Source: Actinoplanes campanulatus (GTDB taxonomy: Bacteria; Actinomycetota; Actinomycetes; Mycobacteriales; Micromonosporaceae). From it: DNA of 64,000 nucleotides. The stretch's first letter is position 1, and each line of letters begins with the position of its first letter. Positions 40,866 through 50,015 of the stretch are shown one piece after another. Made by a program: the position numbers and the translations under genes. Under the pieces are notes generated by a model that made no database searches, had not been told where the DNA came from, and saw only the letters and a program-made list of their open reading frames with translations. The DNA lies in NCBI RefSeq assembly GCF_014647795.1, contig NZ_BMPW01000010.1, positions 124,001 to 188,000 on the forward strand, written 5' to 3'.

Positions 40866-41212
40866 ATGCAGGTGGCGGTGTAGCCCACGGCCAGGAGGCC
40901 GCCGAGTATGCGTACCGGCAGGGACGTGAACGGGGCGCAGCTCGCGGCGACGGCGGTCAGTGCCCAGATCGCCAGCAGCACGGCGTTGACCGTGTCCGTC
41001 CAGTACCAGAGGACCTGGGACCGGCGACGAGCCTGACGCTGGACCTCCACCACCAGGGCGTGCGCCATCATCGCCGCCAGCAGACCCAGCAGTAGGGTGG
41101 CGAAGAGCGAATGATGGCCGCCGGCAATGGAGATGAACGCGGTCGCACCGGTCAGTAGCGCGAGCCCACTGACGGTCCCAACGCGTGCCTTTCGGCGGTC
41201 CTCCACAATCAC
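40754..41212 (-). CDS. Four-helix membrane protein of unknown function
   Basis: 152 residues from GTG (complement 41210-41212). Four helices: VSGLALLTGATAFISIAG, LFATLLLGLLAAMMAHALVV, VNAVLLAIWALTAVAASC, and ILGGLLAVGYTATCIYFVL, with a basic loop RQARRRSQ and a Pro/Glu-rich C-terminal tail. Its 3' end overlaps the NUDIX gene tail to tail. No family recognised. Confidence 0.72.
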   Translation of the reverse strand: MIVEDRRKARVGTVSGLALLTGATAFISIAGGHHSLFATLLLGLLAAMMAHALVVEVQRQARRRSQVLWYWTDTVNAVLLAIWALTAVAASCAPFTSLPVRILGGLLAVGYTATCIYFVLERRRAVTAPFLPVPAPSAEPEDAPVADSTPTV

Positions 41213-41371
41213 TGACGGTCGGCATGATCCGGCCGGAACTGAGGGCTTTCCGAAAATCAGGCCTTCGTGGTCCGCGAATCCGCGTACCTCTGAAAGGGTT
41301 TGGGTCTATTGTCCGCCCGCATCGTGATCGAGGGCACGTCACGATGCCGGGCCGGGGTTCGTCTCTCCCGC

Positions 41372-42157
41372 ATGAGTGACTCGATGACAGTGCTGGTGAC
41401 CGGGGCGAGCGGCACTCTCGGATCGGCGGTGGTGCCCGCCCTGACGGCCGCCGGCCACCGGGTGCGGCCGATGAGCCGGCGGGCGCGGCCGGGGTGGGTG
41501 GCCGCCGACCTGGCGAGCGGAGACGGCCTCGACGACGCCGTGCGCGGTGCCGACGCGATCGTGCACCTGGCCTCGGCGCCGGGCCGCCGCCAGCGGGAGA
41601 CGGACGTGGAGGGCACGCGGCGGCTTCTCGCCGCGGCGGCGAGGGCGGGGGTCCGGCACGCGCTGTATGTGTCGATCGTCGGGATCGACCGGGTGCCACT
41701 CGGCTACTACCGCACCAAGCTCGCCACCGAGGCCGTGGTTCGCGACTCCGGCGTGCCGTTCACGATCCTGCGGGCCACCCAGTTCCCCTCGCTGGTCGAC
41801 ACCCTTTTCACCGCGTCGAGCCGCCTGGGGCCGCTCATCGTCGACCCGGGATTTCGGGTGCAGCCGGTGCACGTCCAGGACGTGGCGGAGCGGATCGTAA
41901 GTCTCCTCGGTGAACCGGCCACCGGACAGGCCACCGAGCTGGCGGGCCCTCAGGCGCTGACCTTGGGGGAGATGGCCCGGCCCTGGCTCGCGGCGCGTGG
42001 CAGCAGGCGGCCGGTCTGGCTGGTGCGGCTGCCGGGTGGTCTGGCCCGGGCGGTTCGGGAGGGTGGCCTGGTCGGTACCACCGGATCCACGGGTACGCAT
42101 ACCTGGGACGACTACCTGGTCGAGCGGTACGGGAACACCGGGTGCGAACCTGTGTGA
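41372..42157 (+). CDS. NAD(P)-binding epimerase/NmrA-like protein
   Basis: 261 residues (ATG 41372; ATG 41384 is also possible). TVLVTGASGTLGSAVVPAL is the glycine-rich NAD(P) motif, followed by the SDR-a type core with YYRTKLATEAVVRDSG, where the usual YxxxK active site is altered. Such atypical SDRs bind NAD(P) and act as reductases or redox sensors. The next gene begins one base after its stop. Confidence 0.82.
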   Translation: MSDSMTVLVTGASGTLGSAVVPALTAAGHRVRPMSRRARPGWVAADLASGDGLDDAVRGADAIVHLASAPGRRQRETDVEGTRRLLAAAARAGVRHALYVSIVGIDRVPLGYYRTKLATEAVVRDSGVPFTILRATQFPSLVDTLFTASSRLGPLIVDPGFRVQPVHVQDVAERIVSLLGEPATGQATELAGPQALTLGEMARPWLAARGSRRPVWLVRLPGGLARAVREGGLVGTTGSTGTHTWDDYLVERYGNTGCEPV

Positions 42158-42158
42158 C

Positions 42159-42611
42159 ATGCACGAGGCGGTGGACCGGATCGAAGCGGCCTGGGAGTGG
42201 TGGGCGGCCGCGATCGACGAATCCCAGGAGGGACGCTGGGTTCGCGACACCGTGGAGAGGCGGGTGATCGCGGACATCACGGTGGCTACCCAGTGCCTCC
42301 ACGGCGGCCGGGTGCCGCCGTTCATCGATGATCCGTTACGCGTACGGGTGGGGCGAATAGCGGCCTGGGCGGGTGTCATTCGTTTGGCCGCCCGGGCCGG
42401 TGGTTGGACCCTGTCGCCCGTGGTCGGGCACCAGCCACCGCATCCGGCGCGCATGCCGGAGCTGTTGTCCGGCATCTATGCGGTCGCTGAGTGGGGTGAG
42501 GTCTGGCTGGCGCGGTCGGACACTCCCTCAGAGCGGGCCGTCGCGGCTGCCGAGCACTTTTTGGCCGGGCCCGGATCGATGGAGGACCTTGAGTCGTTCT
42601 TCTACGACTGA
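42159..42611 (+). CDS. Hypothetical protein
   Basis: 150 residues from ATG 42159, one base after the epimerase stop, so likely cotranscribed. Helical and acidic, with MHEAVDRIEAAWEWWAAAID at the N-terminus and ERAVAAAEHFLAGPGSMEDL near the end. No membrane segment. No family recognised; proper codon bias supports a real gene. Confidence 0.65.
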   Translation: MHEAVDRIEAAWEWWAAAIDESQEGRWVRDTVERRVIADITVATQCLHGGRVPPFIDDPLRVRVGRIAAWAGVIRLAARAGGWTLSPVVGHQPPHPARMPELLSGIYAVAEWGEVWLARSDTPSERAVAAAEHFLAGPGSMEDLESFFYD

Positions 42612-42659
42612 GGCGTACCCCGCCGAGTTGTGATCGATTGACTGGGCAAGGATGTAGTC

Positions 42660-43214
42660 ATGATGGGAAGGCTGCGGACCGAAATTGCCCAGACCCGGCC
42701 GGATCTGCTCGCGCCGGCCGTGGCCGAGGCGCTGACGGTCTGGCCGGCTGAGGCACCGATCGACGCCGATCAGGTGCTGGTCGCGCCGATCGACCCGGGG
42801 CTGGCGGACACGGCGGCCTTCTGTGAGGCGTACGGAGTGGGCCTTGCCGAGTCCGCCAACTGCGTGATCGTGGCCGGGCGCCGCGGCGAGGTCACCCGCT
42901 ATGCGGCCTGCATCATCCTCGCGACCACGCGCGCCGACGTGAACGGCGTGGTCCGGCGGCACCTGGACGTGCGGAAGGCCAGCTTCGCGCCGATGGACGA
43001 CGCCGTGGCGCTGACCGGGATGGAGTTCGGCGGGATCACCCCGATCGGGCTCCCCGCCTCGTGGCCGATTCTGGTCGACGCCCGGGTGGTCGCCGCCCCG
43101 CACGTGATTGTCGGCTCCGGTGTTCGGCACAGCAAAATCGCCATTGCCGGCCCGGCCCTCGGCGCCCTACCGGGCGCCGAGGTCATCGATGGCCTGGCCC
43201 GCGAGACGGTGTGA
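42660..43214 (+). CDS. YbaK/ProX-type aminoacyl-tRNA deacylase
   Basis: 184 residues; ATG 42660 with AAGGA upstream. The YbaK/EbsC fold is seen in GVGLAESANCVIVAGRRG, RRHLDVRKASFAPMDDAVAL (conserved Lys) and TGMEFGGITPIGLPASWPIL, with the final VIVGSGVRHSKI. Free-standing members hydrolyse mischarged Cys- or Ala-tRNA(Pro). proS lies about 1.6 kb away on the other strand. A parS site follows 15 bases after the stop. Confidence 0.88.
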   Translation: MMGRLRTEIAQTRPDLLAPAVAEALTVWPAEAPIDADQVLVAPIDPGLADTAAFCEAYGVGLAESANCVIVAGRRGEVTRYAACIILATTRADVNGVVRRHLDVRKASFAPMDDAVALTGMEFGGITPIGLPASWPILVDARVVAAPHVIVGSGVRHSKIAIAGPALGALPGAEVIDGLARETV

Positions 43215-43228
43215 CGGTCATCGATTCT

Positions 43229-43242
43229 GTTTCACGTGAAAC
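43229..43242. promoter_or_regulatory. parS site 8 (right of oriC)
   Basis: Perfect GTTTCACGTGAAAC between the ends of two converging genes. It is about 16 kb right of oriC; the outermost left site is about 16 kb left of it. Confidence 0.95.
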
Positions 43243-43244
43243 GT

Positions 43245-43884
43245 CATAGACCGGTGTTGACGTCTGCCCGCCGCGCGATCTCCGCGAAGGCGGCGACCAG
43301 CGTCTCTGTCTCCTGAGCGCCCTGGACCTGATACTTCCCGTCGATCACGAAGTTCGGGACGCTGCTGATCCGGAGCGCCCGTGCCTCCTCTATGTCGATC
43401 CGGACCGCCTTGGAGCCGCATCCGTCTCCAGATAGGTGAGCGCGGCGGTGCCGTCCAGGCCGATCGAGCCGGCGACCGTGGCCAGGGCAGGAAGCGAACC
43501 GATGTCGATGCCGTCGGTGAAGTGCGCTCGCTGGAGCGCGTCCAGCATGTCCGCCTGGCGGTCCTGTGTCTGCGCCCAGGCGATCAGCCGGTGCGCCGCG
43601 AAGGTGTTGGCCGCGATCGCCCGGTCGAATTCCAGGGTCAGGCCCTCACTGGCGCCGATCGCGGTGACCTGCGCGAACATCTGCTCGGCGCGGGCCGGGC
43701 CGCCGAACTTCGCCGCCATCACCTGCTTGATCGGTAGGGGATCCGGCACCGGGGCGGGGTCCAGTTGATAGGCCCGATAGGTGACTGTGGCGGGGCCGTC
43801 GAATGCGTCCAGGGCGTTCTCTAGCCGCCGCTTCCCGATGTAGCACCACGGGCAGACCACATCGGACCAAACCTGAATATCCAC
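43245..43884 (-). pseudogene. DsbA-family (FrnE-like) oxidoreductase, frameshifted
   Basis: The frame starts at GTG (complement 43882-43884) with GGAG upstream and has the FrnE layout: DIQVWSDVVCPWCYIGKRRL with the Cys-Pro-Trp-Cys site, GPARAEQMF, NTFAAHRLIAWAQ. It then leaves frame near 43415-43425 after YLETDA and meets a stop at 43390. The missing C-terminus continues in another frame down to 43245: RIDIEEARALRISSVPNFVI followed by DGKYQVQGAQETETLVAAF, which is the normal FrnE ending. One missing base explains it. It is either a recent pseudogene or a sequencing error. It follows sufE by one base. Confidence 0.85.
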
Positions 43885-43885
43885 G

Positions 43886-44329
43886 TCACTCCGTTTCGAC
43901 CGGGGTCGCCTGGGCGGCGACCTGGCGCTTGAGGCGGGCCAGAATGGCGGTCCCGCCGCGGACCCGCAACGGGCTGATCGCCTGGGCCAGCCCCATCCGG
44001 GCATAGAGATCATCGGGTACGGCGAGGATCTCCCCGGTGCTCGCCCCCGCCAGACCCTCGGCCAGGATGCCGGCGAACGCCCAGGTGGTCGGCGCCTCCG
44101 GTGGGCAGTCGAAATGGGCCACCACGGTGTCGTCCGGCTGCACCACCGCCTTCAGGAAGAACGCGGTCTGGCACTCCGGAACCTGCTCCATGCCCTCGTG
44201 CCCGGCCAGGTCCGCGGGCAGTGGCGGAACGGCGTCGGCGAACTCCAGCAGCATCTCGAGCACGACCTCGCGCGGGGCGGAGGCGAACTCGTCGACGATC
44301 TCGGCCAGCTTCGGTGGCATGTCAGTCAC
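43886..44329 (-). CDS. sufE: SufE-like cysteine desulfuration protein
   Basis: 147 residues from GTG (complement 44327-44329). The family pattern PPKLAEIVDEFASAPREVVL, EQVPECQTAFFLKAVV with the persulfide-accepting Cys, and GILAEGLAGASTGEILAVPD is complete. SufE takes sulfur from a SufS-type desulfurase for Fe-S cluster assembly. TAGGGT (complement 44337-44342) is 7 bases before the GTG, pointing to a leaderless mRNA. Sulfur-related sseA lies nearby, on the other strand. Confidence 0.9.
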   Translation of the reverse strand: MTDMPPKLAEIVDEFASAPREVVLEMLLEFADAVPPLPADLAGHEGMEQVPECQTAFFLKAVVQPDDTVVAHFDCPPEAPTTWAFAGILAEGLAGASTGEILAVPDDLYARMGLAQAISPLRVRGGTAILARLKRQVAAQATPVETE

Positions 44330-44445
44330 GCCATCGACCCTAACGCGCTGATCAGCGCGACCCACTGTGGTGCGCCGGGCCCTTGGCAGCGCCGGATCGT
44401 GAGCCGGTCAGTGCCGGCCGAGGTGGGCAGCAGCGCGTATGTCGC

Positions 44446-44832
44446 TCAGGCGGCGGCTGACGTGGGCAGCAGGGCGACGTCGCTCAGGCTCAGGATCCCG
44501 ACCAGATTGCGGTCGGCGTCACAGACCAGCAGACGGCGGACGCCCCGCTCACGCATGGCCTGCACCGCCTCCTCCACCGAGGCGCTCTGCTCGACCATGA
44601 GCAGCTCCCGGGTGGCGATCGCACCGAGCGTCGTGGTGGCCGGTGGCAGATTCTCCGCGATGGCGCGGATCACGATGTCCCGGTCGGTGACGATGCCCGT
44701 CATGGTCGGGCCGCTGGTCACCACCACATCGCCGATGCCCCGGTCACGCATGGCCTGGGCCGCTTCGTCGAGCGGGGTGTCCTCTGGGAGATAGACCACC
44801 TGACGGGTCATCGCATCCGCGACCAGCCTCAC
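44446..44832 (-). CDS. CBS-domain-pair protein
   Basis: 128 residues from GTG at complement 44830-44832 (GGAAGGG upstream; an in-frame GTG at 44865 exists). Two CBS motifs: DTPLDEAAQAMRDRGIGDVV with TGIVTDRDIVIRAIAE, and SASVEEAVQAMRERGVRRLL with LVGILSLSDVALL. Stand-alone CBS pairs bind adenine nucleotides; in mycobacteria similar proteins relate to hypoxia and energy state. It is downstream of proS in the same direction. Confidence 0.88.
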   Translation of the reverse strand: MRLVADAMTRQVVYLPEDTPLDEAAQAMRDRGIGDVVVTSGPTMTGIVTDRDIVIRAIAENLPPATTTLGAIATRELLMVEQSASVEEAVQAMRERGVRRLLVCDADRNLVGILSLSDVALLPTSAAA

Positions 44833-44867
44833 CGTGCTACCACCCTTCCGCTGCCGGTATCTCACGG

Positions 44868-46601
44868 TTACCCGGCCTCCGCCGTGATCACACCCGCCAC
44901 ATCCGCAACGGGCACTTCCTGCCGCTCCTGGCTGCGCCGGTCGCGCACTTCCACGTACCCCTCCGAAAGACGGCGGCCGACCACGACGGACCGCGGGATG
45001 CCGATGAGCTCGGCATCGGTGAATTTGACGCCCGCCGACACGTTGGGCCGGTCGTCGACGAGCACCCGCAGCCCGGCGCGGGAGAGCGTGGCCCCGAGCA
45101 TGAGGGCCGCTTCGACCTGGCCGTCCTTGCCGGCCGCGACGATGTGCACGTCGGCCGGGGCGATCGCGGCGGGCCAGACCAGGCCCCGATCGTCGTGGTG
45201 CTGCTCGGCGATCGCCGCCACCGCCCGGGACAGGCCGATGCCGTAGCAGCCCATGGTGGGCCGCACCGGTTTGCCGTCGGCGCCCAGCACGTCGACCTTG
45301 AACGCGTCGGTGTAGCGCCGGCCGAGCTGGAAGATGTGGCCGATCTCGATGCCCCGGCGCATGGTCAGCCTGCCGTCGTCGCAGGCCGGGCAGGGATCAC
45401 CGGGCCGCACCTCGGCCGCCTCGATGACGCCGTCCGGCGTGAAGTCGCGGCCCGCCACCACATCGGTCGCGTGCTTGCCGGGCTGATTGGCGCCGGTCAG
45501 CCAAGCCGTGCCGATCGCGACGCGGGGATCGGCCAGATACCGGATCTTGATGCCCTGCGGGCCGATGTAGCCCTTGACCAGGTCGGGCCGTGACGCGAAG
45601 TCGTCGAAGAGGGTCGCGGTGGCCGGCGCCAGGACGGCGTTGAGCCGCTTGAGATCGACGTCACGGTCGCCGGGCAGGCCGATCGCCAGCAGCTCCGGCT
45701 CGCGGCCCGGGTGCTGGACGGTGACCACCACGTTCTTCAACGTGTCGGCGGCCGTCCAGTCGGTGCGCCCACCGAGCGCCCGCTCGTTGGCCAGATCGAC
45801 CAGCGAGGCGATCGTCGGCGTATCGGGGGTGTCGTGCACCGCCATGGCCGGGGCGGCCGGCTGTCGCACGGTGGGCGCCGGAGTGGTCACGGCCTCGGTG
45901 TTGGCCGCGTAATCGCACGCGGTGCAGCCGACGTAGGTGTCCTCCCCGACCTCGGCCGCGGCCAGGAACTCCTCGGACGCCGAGCCGCCCATCGCGCCGG
46001 AGGTGGCCGCGACGACCGTGTGCTCCAACCCGAGCCGGTTGAAGATCCGCTGATAGGCGGCGCGCATCCGCTCGTACGCCTCCGCGAGCCCGGCGTCGGT
46101 GAGGTCGAACGAATAGGCGTCCTTCATCAGGAACTCGCGACCGCGCAGCAGACCACCACGGGGACGGGCCTCGTCCCGGAACTTGGTCTGGAGCTGGAAC
46201 AGGATCAGTGGAAAGTCCCGATACGACACGGTCATCTCCTGCACCAGCAGGGTGACCATCTCCTCGTGGGTGGGCGCCAGCAGATGGTCGGCCCCACGCC
46301 GGTCCTTGAGGGTGAAGATGTCGTCGCCGTACTCCGTCCAGCGGCCACTGGTCTCGTAGGGCTCGCGGGGCAGCAGCGCGGGGAACGAGACCTCCTGTCC
46401 GCCGGCCGCGAACATCTCCTCCTGGACCACGGCGGTGACGCGGTCCAGAACGAGCTTGCCGAGTGGCAGCCAGGTGTAGCCGCCCGGAGCGGCGCGACGG
46501 ACGAACCCGGCGCGCACGAGGAGGCGGTGACTCGGCACCTCCGCGTCCGCCGGCTCCTCACGCAGGGTCTTGAGCAGCAAGGTGGACATCCGAAGCAGCA
46601 T
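44868..46601 (-). CDS. proS: Prolyl-tRNA synthetase, bacterial type
   Basis: 577 residues from ATG at complement 46599-46601 (or the Met 4 codons later). Class II motifs: [20 protein letters not shown], motif 1/2 around [20 protein letters not shown] and [20 protein letters not shown], motif 3 [17 protein letters not shown]. The INS editing domain lies between motifs 2 and 3 (including the [13 protein letters not shown] site), followed by the C-terminal anticodon-binding domain. It charges tRNA-Pro and edits Ala. Length typical. Confidence 0.97.
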   Translation of the reverse strand: MLLRMSTLLLKTLREEPADAEVPSHRLLVRAGFVRRAAPGGYTWLPLGKLVLDRVTAVVQEEMFAAGGQEVSFPALLPREPYETSGRWTEYGDDIFTLKDRRGADHLLAPTHEEMVTLLVQEMTVSYRDFPLILFQLQTKFRDEARPRGGLLRGREFLMKDAYSFDLTDAGLAEAYERMRAAYQRIFNRLGLEHTVVAATSGAMGGSASEEFLAAAEVGEDTYVGCTACDYAANTEAVTTPAPTVRQPAAPAMAVHDTPDTPTIASLVDLANERALGGRTDWTAADTLKNVVVTVQHPGREPELLAIGLPGDRDVDLKRLNAVLAPATATLFDDFASRPDLVKGYIGPQGIKIRYLADPRVAIGTAWLTGANQPGKHATDVVAGRDFTPDGVIEAAEVRPGDPCPACDDGRLTMRRGIEIGHIFQLGRRYTDAFKVDVLGADGKPVRPTMGCYGIGLSRAVAAIAEQHHDDRGLVWPAAIAPADVHIVAAGKDGQVEAALMLGATLSRAGLRVLVDDRPNVSAGVKFTDAELIGIPRSVVVGRRLSEGYVEVRDRRSQERQEVPVADVAGVITAEAG

Positions 46602-46772
46602 GCAGGCGAGCTTAGGGACCGGGTACGACGAAAACATCCGGTTATCTCGCTGTCACCGGTATCACGTTGCGTTGGTCCCCCGCACGTGGCGGTGGCGAGC
46701 GGTGACAACCGTGCCGTCACGGCCGCGCCAAGCCCGCACGATCAGGCAGCAACAGGCGCTAGCGTGACAGGC

Positions 46773-47672
46773 ATGTCCGTACCGAACGATCCGGCGCAGG
46801 CGCTGCAGGCCTACGCGCATCCCGACAAACTGGTCACCACCGAGTGGCTCGCCGCGAATCTGGACACCCCCGGCCTGGTCGTCGTCGAGTCGGACGAGGA
46901 CGTGCTGCTCTACGACACCGGCCACATCCCCGGCGCGGTCAAGGTCGACTGGCACCTGGAGCTGAACGACCAGGTCAGCCGGGACTACCTGGACCCGGCG
47001 GCCTTCGCGGCCCTCTGTGCGGCCAAGGGCATCGGCCGTGACGACACGATCGTCTTCTACGGCGACAACTTCAACTGGTGGGCGGCGTACGCGCTGTGGG
47101 TCTTCGGCCTGTTCGGCCACCGCGACGTGCGGCTGCTCGACGGCGGCCGGCAGAAGTGGGTGGCCGAGGGCCGTCCGGTGACCCGCGAGAAGACCGTCCG
47201 CCCGGCCGCCGACTACCCGGTTCCGGTGCGTAACGACTCCGAGATCCGCGCTTTCCGTGACCAGGTGATGGGGCACATCGCCAGTGGGCGGCCGCTGGTC
47301 GACGTGCGCTCCCCCCAGGAGTACACCGGCGAGCTGACCCACATGGAGGCGTACCCCCAGGAGGGCGCTCTGCGTGGCGGCCACATCCCGGGCGCGGTGA
47401 GCAAGCCGTGGAAGTCCGCGGCCAACGACGACGGCACGTTCAAGTCGCACGACGACCTCATCAAGATCTATCGCGACGAGCTGGGCCTGGAGTCGGCGGA
47501 CGACATCATCGCCTACTGCCGGATCGGCGAGCGGTCCAGCCACACCTGGTTCGTGCTGCGGCACCTGCTGGGCTACCCGCAGGTGCGCAACTACGACGGC
47601 TCCTGGACCGAGTGGGGAAACCTGGTCCGAGCGCCGATCGCCAAGGGTCCGGAGCCCGGCGGCCTCAGCTGA
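46773..47672 (+). CDS. sseA: Thiosulfate/3-mercaptopyruvate sulfurtransferase (two rhodanese domains)
   Basis: 299 residues. The N-terminal, inactive rhodanese domain (25-145) and the active C-terminal domain (165-290) with Cys249 in [25 protein letters not shown] and [11 protein letters not shown] mark both. It transfers sulfane sulfur to thiophilic acceptors. TAGCGT (46760-46765) ends 7 bases before the ATG and there is no ribosome binding site, so probably leaderless. Divergent from proS. Confidence 0.93.
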   Translation: MSVPNDPAQALQAYAHPDKLVTTEWLAANLDTPGLVVVESDEDVLLYDTGHIPGAVKVDWHLELNDQVSRDYLDPAAFAALCAAKGIGRDDTIVFYGDNFNWWAAYALWVFGLFGHRDVRLLDGGRQKWVAEGRPVTREKTVRPAADYPVPVRNDSEIRAFRDQVMGHIASGRPLVDVRSPQEYTGELTHMEAYPQEGALRGGHIPGAVSKPWKSAANDDGTFKSHDDLIKIYRDELGLESADDIIAYCRIGERSSHTWFVLRHLLGYPQVRNYDGSWTEWGNLVRAPIAKGPEPGGLS

Positions 47673-47752
47673 TCCATCCCGAAACGGCGCTGCCCGATGG
47701 CGGCGCCGTTTTCTCGTGAACCGAATCCGGGGCCATCGGCGATAGTCCAGAT

Positions 47753-48328
47753 GTGCGACGGAGAAGATTTCGGCCGGTGCCCCCGGTCAGCGAGCAGAGC
47801 AGTGACGCTGACCTGCTGCGCGCCATCGCCGCCGGGCAGACCGCGGCGCTGCGCCTGCTCCACCACCGGCATGCCGGCTGGCTGCGCGCCCGGCTGCGCC
47901 GGCGCTGCGCGGACCCCGACGTGGTCGATGCCGCGATCCAGGACACCTTCGTCGCGGTCTGGAAAGACGCTCAACGGTACGAGGAGGAGCGCGCCGACGC
48001 GGCCGCCTGGCTCTGGACCATTGCGGTCCGTCGGCTGGTCTCGGCCCTACGTGGCCCGGCGCACCGCTGGCTGAGCAGCCTGTCCGGCGAGCTGCCCGAC
48101 GTGGGCACCACACCTTCGGCCGAGGAGCTGGTGCTGCTCGGTGTCGAGCACGGCGCCCTGGGCCCGGCTCTGGACCGGTTGTCCCCCGAGCTGCGCCACC
48201 TGATCGAGGCCACCGCGCTGGACGGGCTCACCGTCCGCGAGGCGGCGAAGCTGCTCGGCATTCCGGAGGGCACCGCCAAGACCCGGCTGATGCGGGCCCG
48301 GAGCAGATTGAGGGAGCTGCTGACATGA
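47753..48328 (+). CDS. ECF sigma factor
   Basis: 191 residues from GTG 47753 (a second GTG at 47777 is possible). Region 2: LRLLHHRHAGWLRARLRRRC, then DAAIQDTFVAVWKDAQRYEE; region 4: LSPELRHLIEATALDGLTVR, then EAAKLLGIPEGTAKTRLMRA. Its stop overlaps the start of the anti-sigma factor. It heads a five-gene overlapping operon with ABC transport genes, so it probably controls that operon. Confidence 0.9.
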   Translation: MRRRRFRPVPPVSEQSSDADLLRAIAAGQTAALRLLHHRHAGWLRARLRRRCADPDVVDAAIQDTFVAVWKDAQRYEEERADAAAWLWTIAVRRLVSALRGPAHRWLSSLSGELPDVGTTPSAEELVLLGVEHGALGPALDRLSPELRHLIEATALDGLTVREAAKLLGIPEGTAKTRLMRARSRLRELLT

Positions 48329-49158
48329 GCGAGTGGCATCTGGACCCGGAGCTTTTCGAGCAGTATGAGCAGGGCGTTCTCAATCCGAGCCGGGTCATGG
48401 CGGTGGAGGCGCACATGTCGGCCTGCGCCACGTGCCGCGGCCGGGTTCCGGTCGACATCACCTGGCTGACCGGCAACTGGTCGATCGTCTTCGACAACAT
48501 CCACGCGCCGCAGGCCGGTCCCGTCCAGCGGTTGCTGACCCGGGTGGGCCTGCCCGAGCACCGGTTTCGGCTGCTCACCGCGACCCCGGCGCTGCGCTGG
48601 TCGTGGCTGATCGCCACGCTGTCGGTCGTCGTCCTCGCGGTGATCGCGGCCTCGCTGTCCGCGGTCGGCGAGACCGGCGGGGCGAGCCGGTTGTTCCTGG
48701 TCCTCGCCCCGGTCCTGCCGGTGGTCGCGGTCTCCGGCGCCTACGGTTCGGGCATCGACCCGATGCACGAGATCACCGGGACCACACCGTCGGCCGGTCC
48801 GGCCCTGGTGCTGTGGCGGGCGATCTCGGTGATCGGCGCCGCCACGGCGCTGGCCGGCGTCGCCGGGCTCCTGCTGCCCGGTCCGGGGTGGTATGCGGCT
48901 GCCTGGCTGCTGCCCGCGTTGCTGCTCTGCACCGGCACGCTCGCGCTGGCCACGGCCTGGTCGCTGCAGGCCGCGGCGGCCGCGCTCGGCGGCCTCTGGC
49001 TCACCGGGGTGTCCTGGGTGCTCGGCGTCCGGTCCGAGGTCTTCATCCCGTTGGTGTTCGGCCCGATCGCGCAGTTCGTCTACCTCGCCGCGGCGGCCGC
49101 CGCCGTGGCCGTCCTGATTCGGCGGCGACGCCACTTCGACCTGGGGGAGAGCCGATGA
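48325..49158 (+). CDS. Zinc-finger anti-sigma factor with six-helix membrane domain
   Basis: 277 residues; ATG overlaps the sigma stop (ATGA). The N-terminal putative zinc-finger has the HxxxCxxC motif (EAHMSACATCRGR) near residue 30. A multispanning membrane domain of about six helices follows (from LIATLSVVVLAVIAASL to FVYLAAAAAAVAVLIRR). Most ZAS anti-sigma factors have one helix; the large membrane part may sense the transporter or its substrate. The C-terminus overlaps the ABC ATPase start. Confidence 0.85.
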   Translation: MSEWHLDPELFEQYEQGVLNPSRVMAVEAHMSACATCRGRVPVDITWLTGNWSIVFDNIHAPQAGPVQRLLTRVGLPEHRFRLLTATPALRWSWLIATLSVVVLAVIAASLSAVGETGGASRLFLVLAPVLPVVAVSGAYGSGIDPMHEITGTTPSAGPALVLWRAISVIGAATALAGVAGLLLPGPGWYAAAWLLPALLLCTGTLALATAWSLQAAAAALGGLWLTGVSWVLGVRSEVFIPLVFGPIAQFVYLAAAAAAVAVLIRRRRHFDLGESR

Positions 49159-50015
49159 CCACGGTCACCGTGCAGGGAGTGTCCAAACACTACGGATCGC
49201 TGACCGCGCTCGACGGCGTCGACCTGGAGATCGGGGTCGGCGTGACCGGCCTGCTGGGGCCGAACGGCGCGGGCAAGAGCACCCTGCTGCGCTGTCTGGC
49301 CACCGCGCTCGGCCCGGACAGCGGTTCGATCCGGGTGCGCGGGCTCGATCCGGCAGTGCCCGCACAGCGCACCGAGGTGCGGCGCCGGATCGGTTATCTC
49401 CCGCAGAATCCGGGTCTGTATCCCAACTTCACGGCGTACGACCTGCTCGACTACGTCGCCGTGCTGAAGGAGGTCACCGACACGCGGCAGCGCCGCGCCG
49501 AGGTCCGGCGGGTGCTCGACGAGGTCGAGCTCACCGACCGGGCGAAGACGAAGGTGCGCAAGCTCTCCGGCGGCATGCGGCAGCGGCTCGGCCTCGCCCA
49601 GGCGCTGCTCGGCGACCCGGAGCTGTTGATCCTGGACGAGCCGACGGTCGGCCTCGACCCCGAGCAGCGGATGCTCTTTCGCGCACTGATCTCCCGCATC
49701 GGCGAGTGCCGCACCGTGCTGCTCTCGACGCACCAGACCGAGGACGTCGGGGCGCTCTGCGAGCGGGTCGTGGTGATGAGCGGTGGCCGGGTGGTCTTCG
49801 AGGGCAGCCCTCGCGAGCTGGCCGGCGTCGCCGACGGGCAGGTGTGGCTGTCCGAGTCGCCACCGCAGGGAAACACGGCGTATTGGCGCAATGCGGATGG
49901 GCTCTACCGGACCGTCGGGCAGCAGCCGGACGGCGCCGAGGCGACCCGGCCGTCCATCGAGGACGGATACCTCATGCTGCTGGGCCGAGCGGCGATCGCC
50001 GAGGTGGTCCGGTGA
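49155..50015 (+). CDS. ABC transporter ATP-binding protein
   Basis: 286 residues; ATG overlaps the previous stop, with GGGGGAG upstream. Walker A LLGPNGAGKSTLLRCLATAL, Q-loop GYLPQNPGLYPNF, signature LSGGMRQRLGLAQALL, Walker B PELLILDEPTVGLDPEQ, H-loop LLSTHQTEDVGAL. The C-terminal 60 residues are family-specific. Similar to bacteriocin or lantibiotic-export-type ATPases. Works with the next two genes. Confidence 0.93.
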   Translation: MTTVTVQGVSKHYGSLTALDGVDLEIGVGVTGLLGPNGAGKSTLLRCLATALGPDSGSIRVRGLDPAVPAQRTEVRRRIGYLPQNPGLYPNFTAYDLLDYVAVLKEVTDTRQRRAEVRRVLDEVELTDRAKTKVRKLSGGMRQRLGLAQALLGDPELLILDEPTVGLDPEQRMLFRALISRIGECRTVLLSTHQTEDVGALCERVVVMSGGRVVFEGSPRELAGVADGQVWLSESPPQGNTAYWRNADGLYRTVGQQPDGAEATRPSIEDGYLMLLGRAAIAEVVR

